DNA of 64,000 nucleotides, taken from positions 124,001 to 188,000 of the forward strand of contig JACKNN010000003.1 in the NCBI GenBank assembly GCA_024234855.1. Reading direction: 5' to 3'. Shown here piece after piece: positions 28,809 to 38,812 of this stretch. The position numbers were made by a program, and so were the translations under genes. Numbering within the stretch: the first letter of the stretch is position 1; each line of letters starts with the position of its first letter. The stretch comes from Pseudomonadales bacterium. Lineage in GTDB: Bacteria > Pseudomonadota > Gammaproteobacteria > Pseudomonadales > Halieaceae. Under the pieces are notes generated by a model. The model worked only from the letters and a program-made list of their open reading frames with translations. It was not told the origin of the DNA and ran no database searches.

Positions 28809-29974
28809 GAAACGCCGACTTTGATCCCGATGCGGTAGTGGCCGCCGCCCGGGCGGTGGACGGTCTGCGGGATTTCGGTGACGACAGTTACCGCCAGCCA
28901 CTGGAAATACTGCTGTGGTCGCTGGAACACGAGGCGCAACTCAACCCCCTGGGCCGCCAGGTGCTGCGCCGGCGTATGGTGGATATACTCGCCACCCGCC
29001 TGCGGGTTGCGGACTACCTGCGGCGCTTCCCGGAGATCCGCGACGAGGAGATCACCGCTCCCCTGTTCATCGTCGGCCTGCCGCGTACCGGTACTACGAT
29101 GCTGCACCGCACCATCGCGGCGGACCATCGCATGTTTGCACCCTTATGGTACGAGGTGCGCTACCCCAGCCCGGCGCCGGACTGGAACTTTACCGCGGCG
29201 GGTGACGCCCGAATCGCCGCCGCCAAGGCAGAGATGGCGGCGATGCTGGCGGCTAACCCCGAACTGCTGGCTATCCACCCCATGGATGCCATGGGGCCGG
29301 ATGAGGACATCATGCTGCTGGAGCAGTCTTTCTACAGTTTCAATACCCAGGCTTTCGCCAATATCCCCAGCTTCGACGCCTGGATCGAGAGCCGCGACCA
29401 TACCCCCGGCTACGAGTATTTCCGCCTGCTGTTGCAGTTCCTGCAGTGGCAGAAAAAGCGCAGCGGGCAGCAGGGGGAGCGCTGGACCCTCAAGGCGCCC
29501 CATCACCTGCATTACATGGATCTGGTGTTCAAGGTGTTTCCCGACGCGAAAGTGGTACAATCCCACCGCGACCCGGTAGAGACCCTGCCCTCGCTGACCA
29601 GCCTGATAGCCGGTGTGTGGGTGATCTATTCGGATTCGGCCGACCCCATTGCCGTGGGTCGGCAGTGGTCGCGCAAGTTTGCCAGGGGCATGCAACACAC
29701 CATGGCAGTGCGCGAGGCGATGGGTGAAGGTCGGTTTCTGGACCTGTGGTTCGAGGACACTGTCAGCCAGCCGCTGGCGGAAATCCAGAAAGTGTACGAT
29801 TTCCTCGGCTTGGAGCTAACCCCGGGGGCCCGCACCGAAATGGCGCGCTGGCAGGAATTCAACCGCCGGGAGTTGCGCCCGACTCACGACTATAGCCTGG
29901 CGCAATACGGTTTTACCGAGGCCGGCCTGGAGCAGCAGTTCCGTGCTTATCGGGAGCGATTCATGCGGCGATGA
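28805..29974 (+). CDS. PAPS-dependent sulfotransferase family protein
   Basis: Predicted cytosolic sulfotransferase (389 aa, TTG start). The 5'-phosphosulfate loop reads GLPRTGTTMLHR (about 91-102) and the 3'-phosphate motif VVQSHRDPVETLPS (about 246-259), both intact, in the Sulfotransfer_3 style. A conserved HHLHYMD segment precedes the second motif. Acceptor unknown. The next two genes make PAPS, so donor supply and use are encoded together. Confidence 0.88.
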   Translation: MRNADFDPDAVVAAARAVDGLRDFGDDSYRQPLEILLWSLEHEAQLNPLGRQVLRRRMVDILATRLRVADYLRRFPEIRDEEITAPLFIVGLPRTGTTMLHRTIAADHRMFAPLWYEVRYPSPAPDWNFTAAGDARIAAAKAEMAAMLAANPELLAIHPMDAMGPDEDIMLLEQSFYSFNTQAFANIPSFDAWIESRDHTPGYEYFRLLLQFLQWQKKRSGQQGERWTLKAPHHLHYMDLVFKVFPDAKVVQSHRDPVETLPSLTSLIAGVWVIYSDSADPIAVGRQWSRKFARGMQHTMAVREAMGEGRFLDLWFEDTVSQPLAEIQKVYDFLGLELTPGARTEMARWQEFNRRELRPTHDYSLAQYGFTEAGLEQQFRAYRERFMRR

Positions 29975-30050
29975 CAAGATTGCGCGGCCCGGGTGGAGTG
30001 GCTGTGCGGCGCAGGTAAATTTCACAGACTGACTGAAGAGGAAAGACACC

Positions 30051-30668
30051 ATGGCAGAGCAGAAGGCAACGAACGTGCACTGGCACGAGGGCGACATCAC
30101 CCGCGAACACCGCGCGAAAATCCTGGGGCACAAGGGCGCTACCCTGTGGTTTACCGGCCTGTCCGGCAGCGGCAAGAGCACGGTGGCGGTGGAACTGGAG
30201 GGCATCCTCAACGAAATGGGCGTGCTGGCCTACCGGCTCGACGGCGATAACGTGCGCATGGGCATCAACAAGAACCTGGGCTTTTCGGCCGAGGACAGGA
30301 CTGAAAACATCCGCCGTATCGGCGAGGTGGCCAAGTTGTTCGTCGATGCCGGTGTGATAGCGCTGAGCAGCTTTATCAGCCCCTACGCGGCGGACCGCGA
30401 CCAGGTGCGCGCCCTGCACCAGGCGGCGGGTATGGATTTTATCGAGGTCTACGTGGATTGTTCGCTGGCGGCGGCCGAGAGCCGGGACCCGAAGGGCCTG
30501 TACAAGAAAGCCAGGGCGGGCGAGATCAAGAACTTTACCGGTATCGATGACCCCTACGAAGCCCCCGCCAAGCCGGAAATTCACCTCCACTCGGACCAGC
30601 AGACCCTGGCCGAAGAGGTCGAGCATATACTCACTGTGCTGCGCGAGCGCGGCATCATTACTGCATGA
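30051..30668 (+). CDS. cysC: Adenylylsulfate (APS) kinase
   Basis: Phosphorylates APS to PAPS (205 aa). P-loop GLSGSGKS (about 36-43), [28 protein letters not shown] and the active-site segment [12 protein letters not shown] are typical. Separated from the sulfotransferase by 76 nt and followed 28 nt later by ATP sulfurylase. No PAPS reductase is in the window, which favours a sulfation role over assimilation, although other loci may exist. Confidence 0.96.
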   Translation: MAEQKATNVHWHEGDITREHRAKILGHKGATLWFTGLSGSGKSTVAVELEGILNEMGVLAYRLDGDNVRMGINKNLGFSAEDRTENIRRIGEVAKLFVDAGVIALSSFISPYAADRDQVRALHQAAGMDFIEVYVDCSLAAAESRDPKGLYKKARAGEIKNFTGIDDPYEAPAKPEIHLHSDQQTLAEEVEHILTVLRERGIITA

Positions 30669-30696
30669 GCAGCCACTGCCTGAACAGGAGTCAGCA

Positions 30697-31884
30697 ATGA
30701 TCAAGCCCCACGGTTCCGACGAACTCAACCCGCTTTTTGTCTACAACACCGAGCAGCGCCACGCCCTGCTGGCCGAGGCCGAGACGCTGCCCTCGCTGCT
30801 GTTGAATTCCGCCGCGGCGGCCAATGCGGTGATGCTCGGAGGCGGGTATTTCAACCCCCTGACCGGCTACATGAACCTGGCCGATGCCCTCAGTGTTGCC
30901 CAGAAGATGCACACCGTCGATGGCCTGTTCTTCCCCGTGCCCATTGTCAACCGGACCAACGACACCGGCATCAAGGCCGGCAGCCGGATCGCCCTGCGCG
31001 ACCCCAATGTCGAGGGGCACCCGGTGCTGGCGATCATGGACATCAACGCCGTGGAGACGATCAGCGAGGAGCAGAACAATTTCATGGCGGAGAAGGTTTT
31101 CCGCACGCTTGATCCCAAGCACCCCGGTGTGTCCACTTTCAGCGAGTTGGGCAATACCCTGCTGTCCGGCCCTATCCAGGTGCTGAATTTCTCCTATTTC
31201 CAGACCGACTTCCCGGATACCTTCCGCACCGCGGTGGAAATCCGCAACGAGATAGCGGAGCACGGCTGGGAGAAGGTCGTGGCTTTCCAGACCCGCAACC
31301 CGATGCACCGGGCGCACGAGGAACTGTGCCGAATGGCCATGGAACAGCTCAAGGCAGATGGCATCCTGATCCATATGCTGCTGGGTAAGCTCAAGCCCGG
31401 TGATATCCCCGCCGAGGTACGCGATGCCTCAATCCGCAAGATGGTTGAAATCTATTTCCCGGCCAACACGGTCATGGTGACGGGCTACGGCTTCGATATG
31501 CTCTACGCCGGGCCCCGGGAAGCGGTATTACATGCCGTATTCCGCCAGAATTGCGGCTGTACCCACCTGATCGTGGGCCGCGACCACGCCGGGGTGGGCG
31601 ATTACTATGGCGGCTTTGATGCCCAGACGATTTTTGACGACGAGGTCCCGCCCCATGCACTGGAGCTGGAAATCTTCCGGGCCGACCATACCGCCTACAG
31701 CAAGAAGCTGAACAAAGTGGTGATGATGTGCGATGTCCCCGACCACACCAAGGACGATTTCGTGCTGCTGTCCGGTACCGCGGTGCGGGAAATGCTGGGC
31801 AAGGGTATCGCTCCGCCGCCGGAATTTTCCCGGCCGGAGGTGGCGAAGATATTGTCGGACTACTACCAGTCGCTGGACGCCTGA
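30697..31884 (+). CDS. sat: ATP sulfurylase (single-subunit Sat type)
   Basis: Forms APS from ATP and sulfate (395 aa). It is the homomeric Sat type with PUA-like N-domain and catalytic QTRNPMHRAHEE and GRDHAGVGDYYG motifs, not the CysDN heterodimer common in gammaproteobacteria. ATG 30697 is preceded by AGGAG. Completes an ATP-to-PAPS pathway with cysC. Followed 15 nt later by gspC. Confidence 0.96.
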   Translation: MIKPHGSDELNPLFVYNTEQRHALLAEAETLPSLLLNSAAAANAVMLGGGYFNPLTGYMNLADALSVAQKMHTVDGLFFPVPIVNRTNDTGIKAGSRIALRDPNVEGHPVLAIMDINAVETISEEQNNFMAEKVFRTLDPKHPGVSTFSELGNTLLSGPIQVLNFSYFQTDFPDTFRTAVEIRNEIAEHGWEKVVAFQTRNPMHRAHEELCRMAMEQLKADGILIHMLLGKLKPGDIPAEVRDASIRKMVEIYFPANTVMVTGYGFDMLYAGPREAVLHAVFRQNCGCTHLIVGRDHAGVGDYYGGFDAQTIFDDEVPPHALELEIFRADHTAYSKKLNKVVMMCDVPDHTKDDFVLLSGTAVREMLGKGIAPPPEFSRPEVAKILSDYYQSLDA

Positions 31885-31899
31885 AGACGGGAGTGCGCC

Positions 31900-32925
31900 T
31901 TGCCGGCCCTATGGCTCAGTAACCGCAGCGATGTGTCGCGGCGCGTCAGCGCTGCCCTGGAGGCGATGTTTCGCGCCCTGTCCAGGCCGGCAAACGCGCG
32001 ACGCCTGCGGCGCCTGCTGGTGCTGCTGTTCACCATCTGGGCGGTAATCGCCCTGTCGCAAGTGATCTGGGCACTGTTGCCCGACGCCGGTACGGCACTA
32101 CCGGCCGATGCCGTTGTCATAAATCCAGTTGATGTCGCCGCTCCTGTGAGCGGCGGCCGTTCCGTCGATGTGCCCCGCGTGCAGGGCTGGCACCTGTTCG
32201 GTGAGGCCGGCGCCGCGCCACCTGCCAGCGCCACGGCGGCACCCGAGCAGGCCGCCGCGGCCAGTACCCGGGACGGGATCGAAAAGGGCGCGCGGGAAAC
32301 CCGTCTGGCGCTCAAGCTGCGGGGCGTGGTCGCCTCCAGTGAGGACGGACTCGGCTATGCCATTATCGAGCACAATGCGCAGCAGGACATCTACGCGGTG
32401 GAAGACACGCTGCCCCTGCCGGGGCAGGTTACCCTGGCCAAGGTGATGCCGGCCCAGGTGGTGCTCGATAATGGTGGCACCTATGAATTGCTGGAGCTGT
32501 TTGAGGACTCGACCCTTGACACCCAGTTCATGCAGCGCCCCGCACAGGCCGCGCCAGCCCCGGCCTCGCCTGCGGCTGCTACCGATGGCAGCGCGTCGGA
32601 CGTGGCGAAGGCTTACCGGGCGCGGCTGTATGACAATCCGCAGTCGCTGGCCGAGGTGGTTACTGTCAGCGCCGTGCGGGAAAATGGCGAGTTGCTGGGC
32701 TATCGTATCGCGCCGGGCAGGGAGCGCGAGCAGTTTGAGCAGCTGGGCTTCAGGCCGGGCGACCTGGTCACCAGTGTCAACGGTATTTCGCTCAACGACC
32801 CGGCCAATACCCTGCGCCTTTACCAGACCATGCGCACCGCCACCGAGGCGGTGTTCGACCTCAGGCGGGATAACCAACCGCTGACGGTCAGCGTGAGTCT
32901 CGGCGAGGCACCTTCGGGACAGTGA
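31900..32925 (+). CDS. gspC: Type II secretion protein GspC
   Basis: Inner-membrane clamp (341 aa, TTG start) linking the assembly platform to the secretin. One transmembrane helix (LLVLLFTIWAVIALSQVIW, about 35-53), a periplasmic HR domain (about 125-215) and a C-terminal PDZ-like domain (GFRPGDLVTSVNGISLND). Ala/Pro-rich linkers separate them. First gene of a 12-gene operon; start is not certain but no ATG fits. Confidence 0.9.
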   Translation: MPALWLSNRSDVSRRVSAALEAMFRALSRPANARRLRRLLVLLFTIWAVIALSQVIWALLPDAGTALPADAVVINPVDVAAPVSGGRSVDVPRVQGWHLFGEAGAAPPASATAAPEQAAAASTRDGIEKGARETRLALKLRGVVASSEDGLGYAIIEHNAQQDIYAVEDTLPLPGQVTLAKVMPAQVVLDNGGTYELLELFEDSTLDTQFMQRPAQAAPAPASPAAATDGSASDVAKAYRARLYDNPQSLAEVVTVSAVRENGELLGYRIAPGREREQFEQLGFRPGDLVTSVNGISLNDPANTLRLYQTMRTATEAVFDLRRDNQPLTVSVSLGEAPSGQ

Positions 32926-32968
32926 GGGAGCCGCCGTGGACAGAATCAGTACAGAGGAATCGAGTTAA

Positions 32969-34978
32969 GTGAAACGTGTGAACCGATCATCCCGCAGCGC
33001 CCTGTTTGCGGCCGTACTGGTCCTGTTGTTGGCCGCGCCTGCGACCCTGGCCCAGGACTTCACGGTTAACCTCAAGGAAACCGATATCCAGGAGCTGATC
33101 AAGTTTGTCGCCGAGGCGACCGGCACGACCATCGTGGTGGACCCGTCGGTCAAGGGCAAGGTCAAGGTGGTGTCCAGCAAGCCCGTCTCGAAGGATGAGC
33201 TGTACGAGTTGTTCCTGTCCATTCTGGAGGTGCATGGCTATACGGCCGTGCGTTCCGGCGGGGTAATACGCGTTATCCAGAACAAGGATGCCCGCTCGGC
33301 ACCGGTGCAGGTGCGCGACGGCAACTCCGGCCGGGCCAGCGACGAATATGTCACCGAGGTGATCAAGCTGGACAATATTTCCGCCGCCAAGCTGATTCCC
33401 GTGCTGCGCCCGCTGGTGCCGCAGCAGGCGCATATGGCCGCTTACGCGCCGAGCAACGCCATCATTATATCCGACCTGTCCTCGAACATTGACCGAATCC
33501 GCGACATTATCGAGCGCATGGACAAGTCCGCCGTGCAACAGACGGACATCGTCAAGCTGCGCTACGGGGTGGCGGAGAACGTGGTGAGCATGCTGGACCA
33601 GTTGACCAAGTCCGAGGCCAAGCAAAGCGGCGGCGAGACCGAGGTGCTGTTGGTCGCGGATGCTCGCACCAACAGCGTGCTGGTGAGCGGCGACGAGCTG
33701 GAGCGCGCGCGGATACGCAAGCTGGTGGAGTATCTCGATACCCCATTGGAGCAAAGTGGCAACGTCAAGGTGGTATACCTCGAGTACGCCCAGGCCCCCG
33801 AGATAGCTGAAGTGCTGACCCGGGTCATGCAGAATATCAACCGCCTGGATACGTCCGAGGGCGCCAAGAAACCCCGCACCGACAACTCGGCCACGATTGA
33901 AGCAGACGAGGGCACCAACTCACTGATCATCACGGCCGAAACCGACGAGATGGCCGCGATTGAGGCGGTCATCCACCGGCTGGATATCCGCCGGGCCCAG
34001 GTGCTGGTGGAGGCAATCATTGTCGAGATGGAAGTGATCGACGGCCAGGATCTCGGTATCCAGTGGTTGTTTGCCGACCAGAGCGGCGCCTTCGGCAGCA
34101 ACATCAACGCCGCCGATGCCCGGGCGCGAACCATCGGCGACGCTATCCTGCCCGACGATGGCAGCACCGACGATATCAGCCTGAGCGGCCTGGCCGGGGC
34201 GCTGGCCAGAACCGGCGGCACCACCCTGGGCTGGGGCCAGATCAGCGACAGCCTCACCATGGCGGTGATCGTCAGCGCCCTCAATGAGCAGACCAACGCC
34301 AACATCCTGTCGACCCCCAGCCTGTTGACGCTGGACAACCAGGAGGCCTATATCACCGTCGGCCAGAATGTGCCTTTCGTCACCGGCTCCTACACCAATA
34401 CCGGGGCCGGGGGCGATGGCGCCCAGAACCCGTTCCAGACTATCCAGCGCGAAAATGTGGGTATCACCCTGACCGTGACGCCCCATGTCAACGAGGGCGA
34501 CTCGGTGGTACTGGATATCGTGCAGGAGGTCTCCAGCCTCAGCGGCCTGACCGCTGTAGCCTCCGATTTGATTACCAACGAGCGCAAGATCCAGACCAAG
34601 GTACTGGCCCAGGATAACCGGGTGGTGGTGCTGGGTGGGTTGATCAAGGATGACGTGCAGGACGGCACCCAGAAAGTGCCCTTGCTGGGGGATATCCCCT
34701 TCCTGGGTCGCCTGTTTCGCACCGATGGGGTGAAGGCGACCAAGACCAACCTGCTCATTTTCATTCGTCCTACCATTATCCGGGATGACGACGACCTGGC
34801 CGGCGCCTCCGCGGATAAGTACCGCTATATCCGCGACCAGCAGGTCAAGCGCCGCGAGCAGGGCCTGGAATTCCTCGGGGACGACCGCTTGCCGGTGCTG
34901 CCCGAGTGGCAGGAGCAGTTGGAGAAGCTCGACCAGATCAAGGCGGAAGGGGCGGCCGTGACGCCCCGGAGCCCGTAA
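32969..34978 (+). CDS. gspD: Type II secretion outer-membrane secretin GspD
   Basis: Pentadecameric outer-membrane pore (669 aa, GTG start). Signal peptide (VLVLLLAAPATLA), N0 domain (FTVNLKETDIQELIKFVAEA), N1-N3 repeats, then the secretin core with VGQNVPFVTGSYTN and VPLLGDIPFLGRLFR. No pilotin (gspS) gene was seen. The TAA stop overlaps the gspE ATG by 1 nt. Confidence 0.97.
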   Translation: MKRVNRSSRSALFAAVLVLLLAAPATLAQDFTVNLKETDIQELIKFVAEATGTTIVVDPSVKGKVKVVSSKPVSKDELYELFLSILEVHGYTAVRSGGVIRVIQNKDARSAPVQVRDGNSGRASDEYVTEVIKLDNISAAKLIPVLRPLVPQQAHMAAYAPSNAIIISDLSSNIDRIRDIIERMDKSAVQQTDIVKLRYGVAENVVSMLDQLTKSEAKQSGGETEVLLVADARTNSVLVSGDELERARIRKLVEYLDTPLEQSGNVKVVYLEYAQAPEIAEVLTRVMQNINRLDTSEGAKKPRTDNSATIEADEGTNSLIITAETDEMAAIEAVIHRLDIRRAQVLVEAIIVEMEVIDGQDLGIQWLFADQSGAFGSNINAADARARTIGDAILPDDGSTDDISLSGLAGALARTGGTTLGWGQISDSLTMAVIVSALNEQTNANILSTPSLLTLDNQEAYITVGQNVPFVTGSYTNTGAGGDGAQNPFQTIQRENVGITLTVTPHVNEGDSVVLDIVQEVSSLSGLTAVASDLITNERKIQTKVLAQDNRVVVLGGLIKDDVQDGTQKVPLLGDIPFLGRLFRTDGVKATKTNLLIFIRPTIIRDDDDLAGASADKYRYIRDQQVKRREQGLEFLGDDRLPVLPEWQEQLEKLDQIKAEGAAVTPRSP

Positions 34979-36498
34979 TGGCAGAGCTCGCCCCGGTGAT
35001 CCCTGTCGTCGCCGACGGCGCCGGCGAACGGCACCGCGGCCTGCCATTCGCCTACGCCAAACAGAATGGCGTGCTGCTGGACTTCAGCGGCGAAACGCCG
35101 GTGGTCGTGCACCAGGCGCAGCCGGGGATCGAGGTATTGACCGAGCTGCGGCGTTACCTGGGCCGGCCATTTCAGCTGCAGGCGGTGTCGGAGTCCGACT
35201 TCCAGCGGCGCCTCACCCTGGCCTACCAGCGCGATAACAACGCGGCGGTGCAGATGGCGGAGGATATCGGCGCCGATGTGGACCTGGGCCGGCTGGCCGA
35301 CGAAATTCCCGAAACAGGGGACCTGATGGACGCCGAGGACGACGCCCCCATCATCCGCCTGATCAATGCCATCCTGTCCCAGGCCGTGCGCGACCAGGCC
35401 TCGGATGTGCACATCGAGACCTTTGAGGATCGCCTGAGTGTGCGCTACCGCATTGACGGTGTGATGACCGAGGTGCTGTCGCCGAAGAAAATGCTGGCGC
35501 CGCTGCTGGTGTCCCGCCTCAAGGTGATGGCGCGGCTGGACATCGCCGAGAAGCGGGTTCCCCAGGACGGCAGGATATCGGTGAAGATCGCCGGGCACGC
35601 GGTGGATATCCGAATGTCCACCATCCCCTCCGCCCACGGCGAGCGGGTGGTACTGCGCCTGCTCGATACGGCGGCGGGCCAGTTGCAACTGTCGCAGCTG
35701 GCGATGAACGACCAGGTGCTGGGGGCCTACCAGAAGTTCCTGCACAGCCCACACGGCATCATCCTGGTGACGGGGCCCACCGGTTCGGGCAAAACCACCA
35801 CCCTGTACGCCGGGCTGTCCCATATCAACCAGGCCAGTCGCAATATCCTCACCATCGAGGATCCCATCGAGTACATACTGCCCGGGGTGGGCCAGACCCA
35901 GGTAAACCCCAAGGTCGACATGACGTTTGCCAGGGGGCTGCGGGCCATTCTGCGGCAGGATCCCGACGTGGTGATGGTGGGTGAGATTCGCGACCTGGAA
36001 ACCGCAGAAATTGCCGTGCAGGCCTCCCTGACGGGGCACCTGGTGTTGTCCACCCTGCACACCAACACGGCGATCGGCGCCATGACCCGGTTGAAGGACA
36101 TGGGTATTGAGCCGTTCCTGCTGTCGTCCAGCCTGCTGGCGGTCATGGCCCAGCGCCTGGTACGCCTGTTGTGCCGGGACTGCCGCGAGGCGGTCATCGC
36201 CGGCCCGGCGGAGCGCGAGAAACTCGGTCTCACCGCCAGTGCCCCCGCGACCACCCTCTACAAGGCCGTGGGTTGCCCCAGTTGCAATTACAGCGGCTAT
36301 CGCGGCCGCACGGGTATCTACGAGATGATCGAGGTTGACGAGGCCATGCGCGCGATGATCTACGAGGGTCGCAGTGAGCAGGCCATGCTGGCGCAGGCCC
36401 GCCTGCGCTGCCCGGGTATCGAGGAGGACGGCCGGCGCCGGGTACTGGCGGGTGAGACCAGTATCGAGGAAGTGATGAGGGTGACTGCGGTCGCCTGA
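34978..36498 (+). CDS. gspE: Type II secretion ATPase GspE
   Basis: Cytoplasmic motor (506 aa) powering pseudopilus growth. Walker A GPTGSGKT (about 266-273), Walker B region [16 protein letters not shown], and a zinc-type CRDC...CPSC pair. The N-terminal domain that docks on GspL is present. ATG at 34978 (TAATG overlap) is preferred to the open frame reaching back to 34906. Paralogue of PilB. Confidence 0.97.
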   Translation: MAELAPVIPVVADGAGERHRGLPFAYAKQNGVLLDFSGETPVVVHQAQPGIEVLTELRRYLGRPFQLQAVSESDFQRRLTLAYQRDNNAAVQMAEDIGADVDLGRLADEIPETGDLMDAEDDAPIIRLINAILSQAVRDQASDVHIETFEDRLSVRYRIDGVMTEVLSPKKMLAPLLVSRLKVMARLDIAEKRVPQDGRISVKIAGHAVDIRMSTIPSAHGERVVLRLLDTAAGQLQLSQLAMNDQVLGAYQKFLHSPHGIILVTGPTGSGKTTTLYAGLSHINQASRNILTIEDPIEYILPGVGQTQVNPKVDMTFARGLRAILRQDPDVVMVGEIRDLETAEIAVQASLTGHLVLSTLHTNTAIGAMTRLKDMGIEPFLLSSSLLAVMAQRLVRLLCRDCREAVIAGPAEREKLGLTASAPATTLYKAVGCPSCNYSGYRGRTGIYEMIEVDEAMRAMIYEGRSEQAMLAQARLRCPGIEEDGRRRVLAGETSIEEVMRVTAVA

Positions 36499-36515
36499 TT
36501 GCGCGGAACTGAACA

Positions 36516-37736
36516 ATGACTGCCTACCGCTATCGTGCGCTCGACCTAAAGGGAAAACTGGTCCGCGGTGTGCTCGAGGGCGACTCGGAGCGCCAGGTGC
36601 GCTCCCAACTGCGCGTCCAGAGCCTGCGCCCGGTGGAGGTCGCGGTGGCGAATCGGCCGGAACCCACCGGCAGCGGCTGGCGTATCCCCCTGCTGCGGCG
36701 CGGTATCAGTGCCGGTGACCTGGCGCTGCTGACCCGCCAGCTCGCCACCCTGGTGCAGTCCAACCTGCCACTGGACGAGGCGCTGCAGGCGGCGGCCCAG
36801 CAGAGCCGCAGCGCGCGTATCAAGGGCACGCTGCTGCAGGTGCGCTCGCGGGTAGCGGAGGGCCACACCCTGGCCTATGCCATGGGAGAATTCCCCCAGG
36901 TGTTCAACGAAATGTACCGGGCGATGGTCAAGGCCGGCGAGCACGCGGGCTTTCTCGGGCCGGTGCTGGAGCAACTGGCGGACTACACCGAGCAGCGCCA
37001 GTACACCGGCCAGAAACTGAAAATGGCGATGATCTACCCCTTCATCCTGGTGGGGGTGGCGGTCGCCGTGGTCATCGCCCTGATGGTGTTCGTGGTGCCG
37101 GAACTGGTGGGGATATTTGCCCACAGCCGCCGCGAACTCCCGCTGCTGACCCGCGGCCTGATCGCCGCCAGCGATTTCTTCCGCGATTACGGCGGCTGGC
37201 TGCTGCTGGTGCTGGTGGCGGTGGGGTTGATCGTGCGCCGGCTGCTGCGCAACCGCCAGCGGCGCCAGCGCTGGCACCGATTCCTGTTGCGCGTGCCCGG
37301 CCTGTCGCGGCTGGTGATCGCACTCGATACGGCACGCTTTGCCTCTACCCTGAGCATTCTCATGGCCAGCGGCGTGCCGCTGCTGGAGGCCCTGCGCATC
37401 GCCGGCCAGGTGCTCACCAACCTGGTATTGCAGGAGGACACCCGGGTGGTGGCCGAGCGGGTGGAGGAGGGCAGCAGCCTCAACCGCGCCCTGCAGCACA
37501 GCGGCCACTTCCCGCCCATGATGGTGCATATGGTGGCCAGCGGGGAGGCCAGCGGCGAGCTGGAGACCATGCTGCAGCGTTCCGCCACCAACCAGGAGCG
37601 TGAGCTGGAAATGACCCTGGGTACAATGATGAGCCTGTTCGAGCCGCTGATGGTGGTGTTCATGGGCGGGATGGTGCTGACGATCGTGCTCGCCGTCCTG
37701 CTGCCGATTTTTGATCTCAATACTATGGTGAAGTGA
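36516..37736 (+). CDS. gspF: Type II secretion platform protein GspF
   Basis: Inner-membrane platform (406 aa) with two T2SSF halves (LLTRQLATLVQSNLPLDEAL and RFASTLSILMASGVPLLEAL) and hydrophobic segments near 173-195, 225-245 and 375-400. N-terminus MTAYRYRALDLKGK is typical. 17 nt after gspE, 4 nt before gspG. Confidence 0.97.
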   Translation: MTAYRYRALDLKGKLVRGVLEGDSERQVRSQLRVQSLRPVEVAVANRPEPTGSGWRIPLLRRGISAGDLALLTRQLATLVQSNLPLDEALQAAAQQSRSARIKGTLLQVRSRVAEGHTLAYAMGEFPQVFNEMYRAMVKAGEHAGFLGPVLEQLADYTEQRQYTGQKLKMAMIYPFILVGVAVAVVIALMVFVVPELVGIFAHSRRELPLLTRGLIAASDFFRDYGGWLLLVLVAVGLIVRRLLRNRQRRQRWHRFLLRVPGLSRLVIALDTARFASTLSILMASGVPLLEALRIAGQVLTNLVLQEDTRVVAERVEEGSSLNRALQHSGHFPPMMVHMVASGEASGELETMLQRSATNQERELEMTLGTMMSLFEPLMVVFMGGMVLTIVLAVLLPIFDLNTMVK

Positions 37737-37740
37737 CATT

Positions 37741-38190
37741 ATGAAAGACTACGCACAAGCCGCCGGTGCCCAGCGCGGATTCTCCCTGGTGGAAATCCTG
37801 GTGGTGCTGGTGATTATGGGACTGCTGATCAGTATCGTCGCCCCCACCGTGCTCAATCGCGCGGACGAGGCCCGGGTGCAGAAAGTGTATGCCGACTTCA
37901 AGGCGATCGAGACGGCGCTGAAAATCTACCGCCTGGACAACTACGTCTACCCCACCACCGAGCAGGGACTGGAGGCCCTGGTGGAGGCCAGCAGCCTGGA
38001 CCCGGAACCGCGCAATTTCAAGGCCGGCGGCTACCTGCAACAGCTGCCCCTGGACCCCTGGGGCCGCCCCTATCTCTACCTGAGCCCCGGCGAGCACGGC
38101 GAGGTCGATCTGTATTCGCTGGGCGCCGACGGTGTCTCCGGTGGCGAAGACCAGAACGCGGATGTCGGCAATTGGCGGGAGCAGGAGTAA
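37741..38190 (+). CDS. gspG: Major pseudopilin GspG
   Basis: Main pseudopilus subunit (149 aa). A 13-residue leader ends in Gly before FSLVEILVVLVIMGLL with Glu at +5. The C-terminal part has the conserved DPWGRPYLY and the acidic calcium-site loop (GADGVSGGEDQNADVGNW). Processed by PilD by inference. Confidence 0.97.
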   Translation: MKDYAQAAGAQRGFSLVEILVVLVIMGLLISIVAPTVLNRADEARVQKVYADFKAIETALKIYRLDNYVYPTTEQGLEALVEASSLDPEPRNFKAGGYLQQLPLDPWGRPYLYLSPGEHGEVDLYSLGADGVSGGEDQNADVGNWREQE

Positions 38191-38239
38191 GCGCTTTGTC
38201 GCGCCTTCGCCCGGGGCTGCCGGGCAGGGCTGCCGCGTC

Positions 38240-38812
38240 ATGACGGCAGGACTGCGCCAGCGGGGTTTCAGCCTGCTGGAACTGCTGGTCACCCTGTTTG
38301 TGATAGTGCTTGTCAGTTCCCTGGTCAGCCTCACCATGAACTCCGGCGGGCAGGAGATCCAGCTGGAAGCCAGGGTGCGCAACCTGGCCGATGTGGCGGC
38401 CTACGCGCTGGATGAGGCGCAGTTCACGGGGCGGGATTACGGCCTGCTGTTGCAGCGGGACGTGATCGCCGGTGAGGTCGTCTACCGCTACGAGTGGCGC
38501 GAGCGCACTGGCCAGGGCTGGCGCCCGCCCGCCAGTGGCAAGGATGTGTTTGCCAGCCAGGCGCTGCCCGCGGGGTATGAATTGCTACTGGAACTGGAGG
38601 ATTCACCCTTTACTGAAAGCGAGCTGGCGGCGGGCGCGGAGGAAACGCCGGCGCCCCAGGTCGTTTTTTACGCCAGCGGTGAAACCACTGCCGGCACCAT
38701 CGACCTGCGGCGCCAGACCGACGGCGAGTTGCTCTGGCGGGTCCGCTGGGACCTGCTGGGGCGCTTCACGCTGCTGCCCCGGGGCGAGGAGCCGGAGCAT
38801 GCACTTGAATAG
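38240..38812 (+). CDS. gspH: Minor pseudopilin GspH
   Basis: Minor pseudopilin (190 aa) with leader MTAGLRQRG and FSLLELLVTLFVIVLV. The ATG at 38240 gives a normal short leader; the frame is open upstream into gspG. C-terminal beta-rich region is weakly conserved, as usual. Overlaps gspI by 14 nt. Confidence 0.9.
   Translation: MTAGLRQRGFSLLELLVTLFVIVLVSSLVSLTMNSGGQEIQLEARVRNLADVAAYALDEAQFTGRDYGLLLQRDVIAGEVVYRYEWRERTGQGWRPPASGKDVFASQALPAGYELLLELEDSPFTESELAAGAEETPAPQVVFYASGETTAGTIDLRRQTDGELLWRVRWDLLGRFTLLPRGEEPEHALE

Noticed and set aside
34825..36516. A 563-codon minus-strand frame opposite gspE
   Set aside because: Antisense shadow of gspE with low-complexity His/Gln/Gly content and no recognisable fold.
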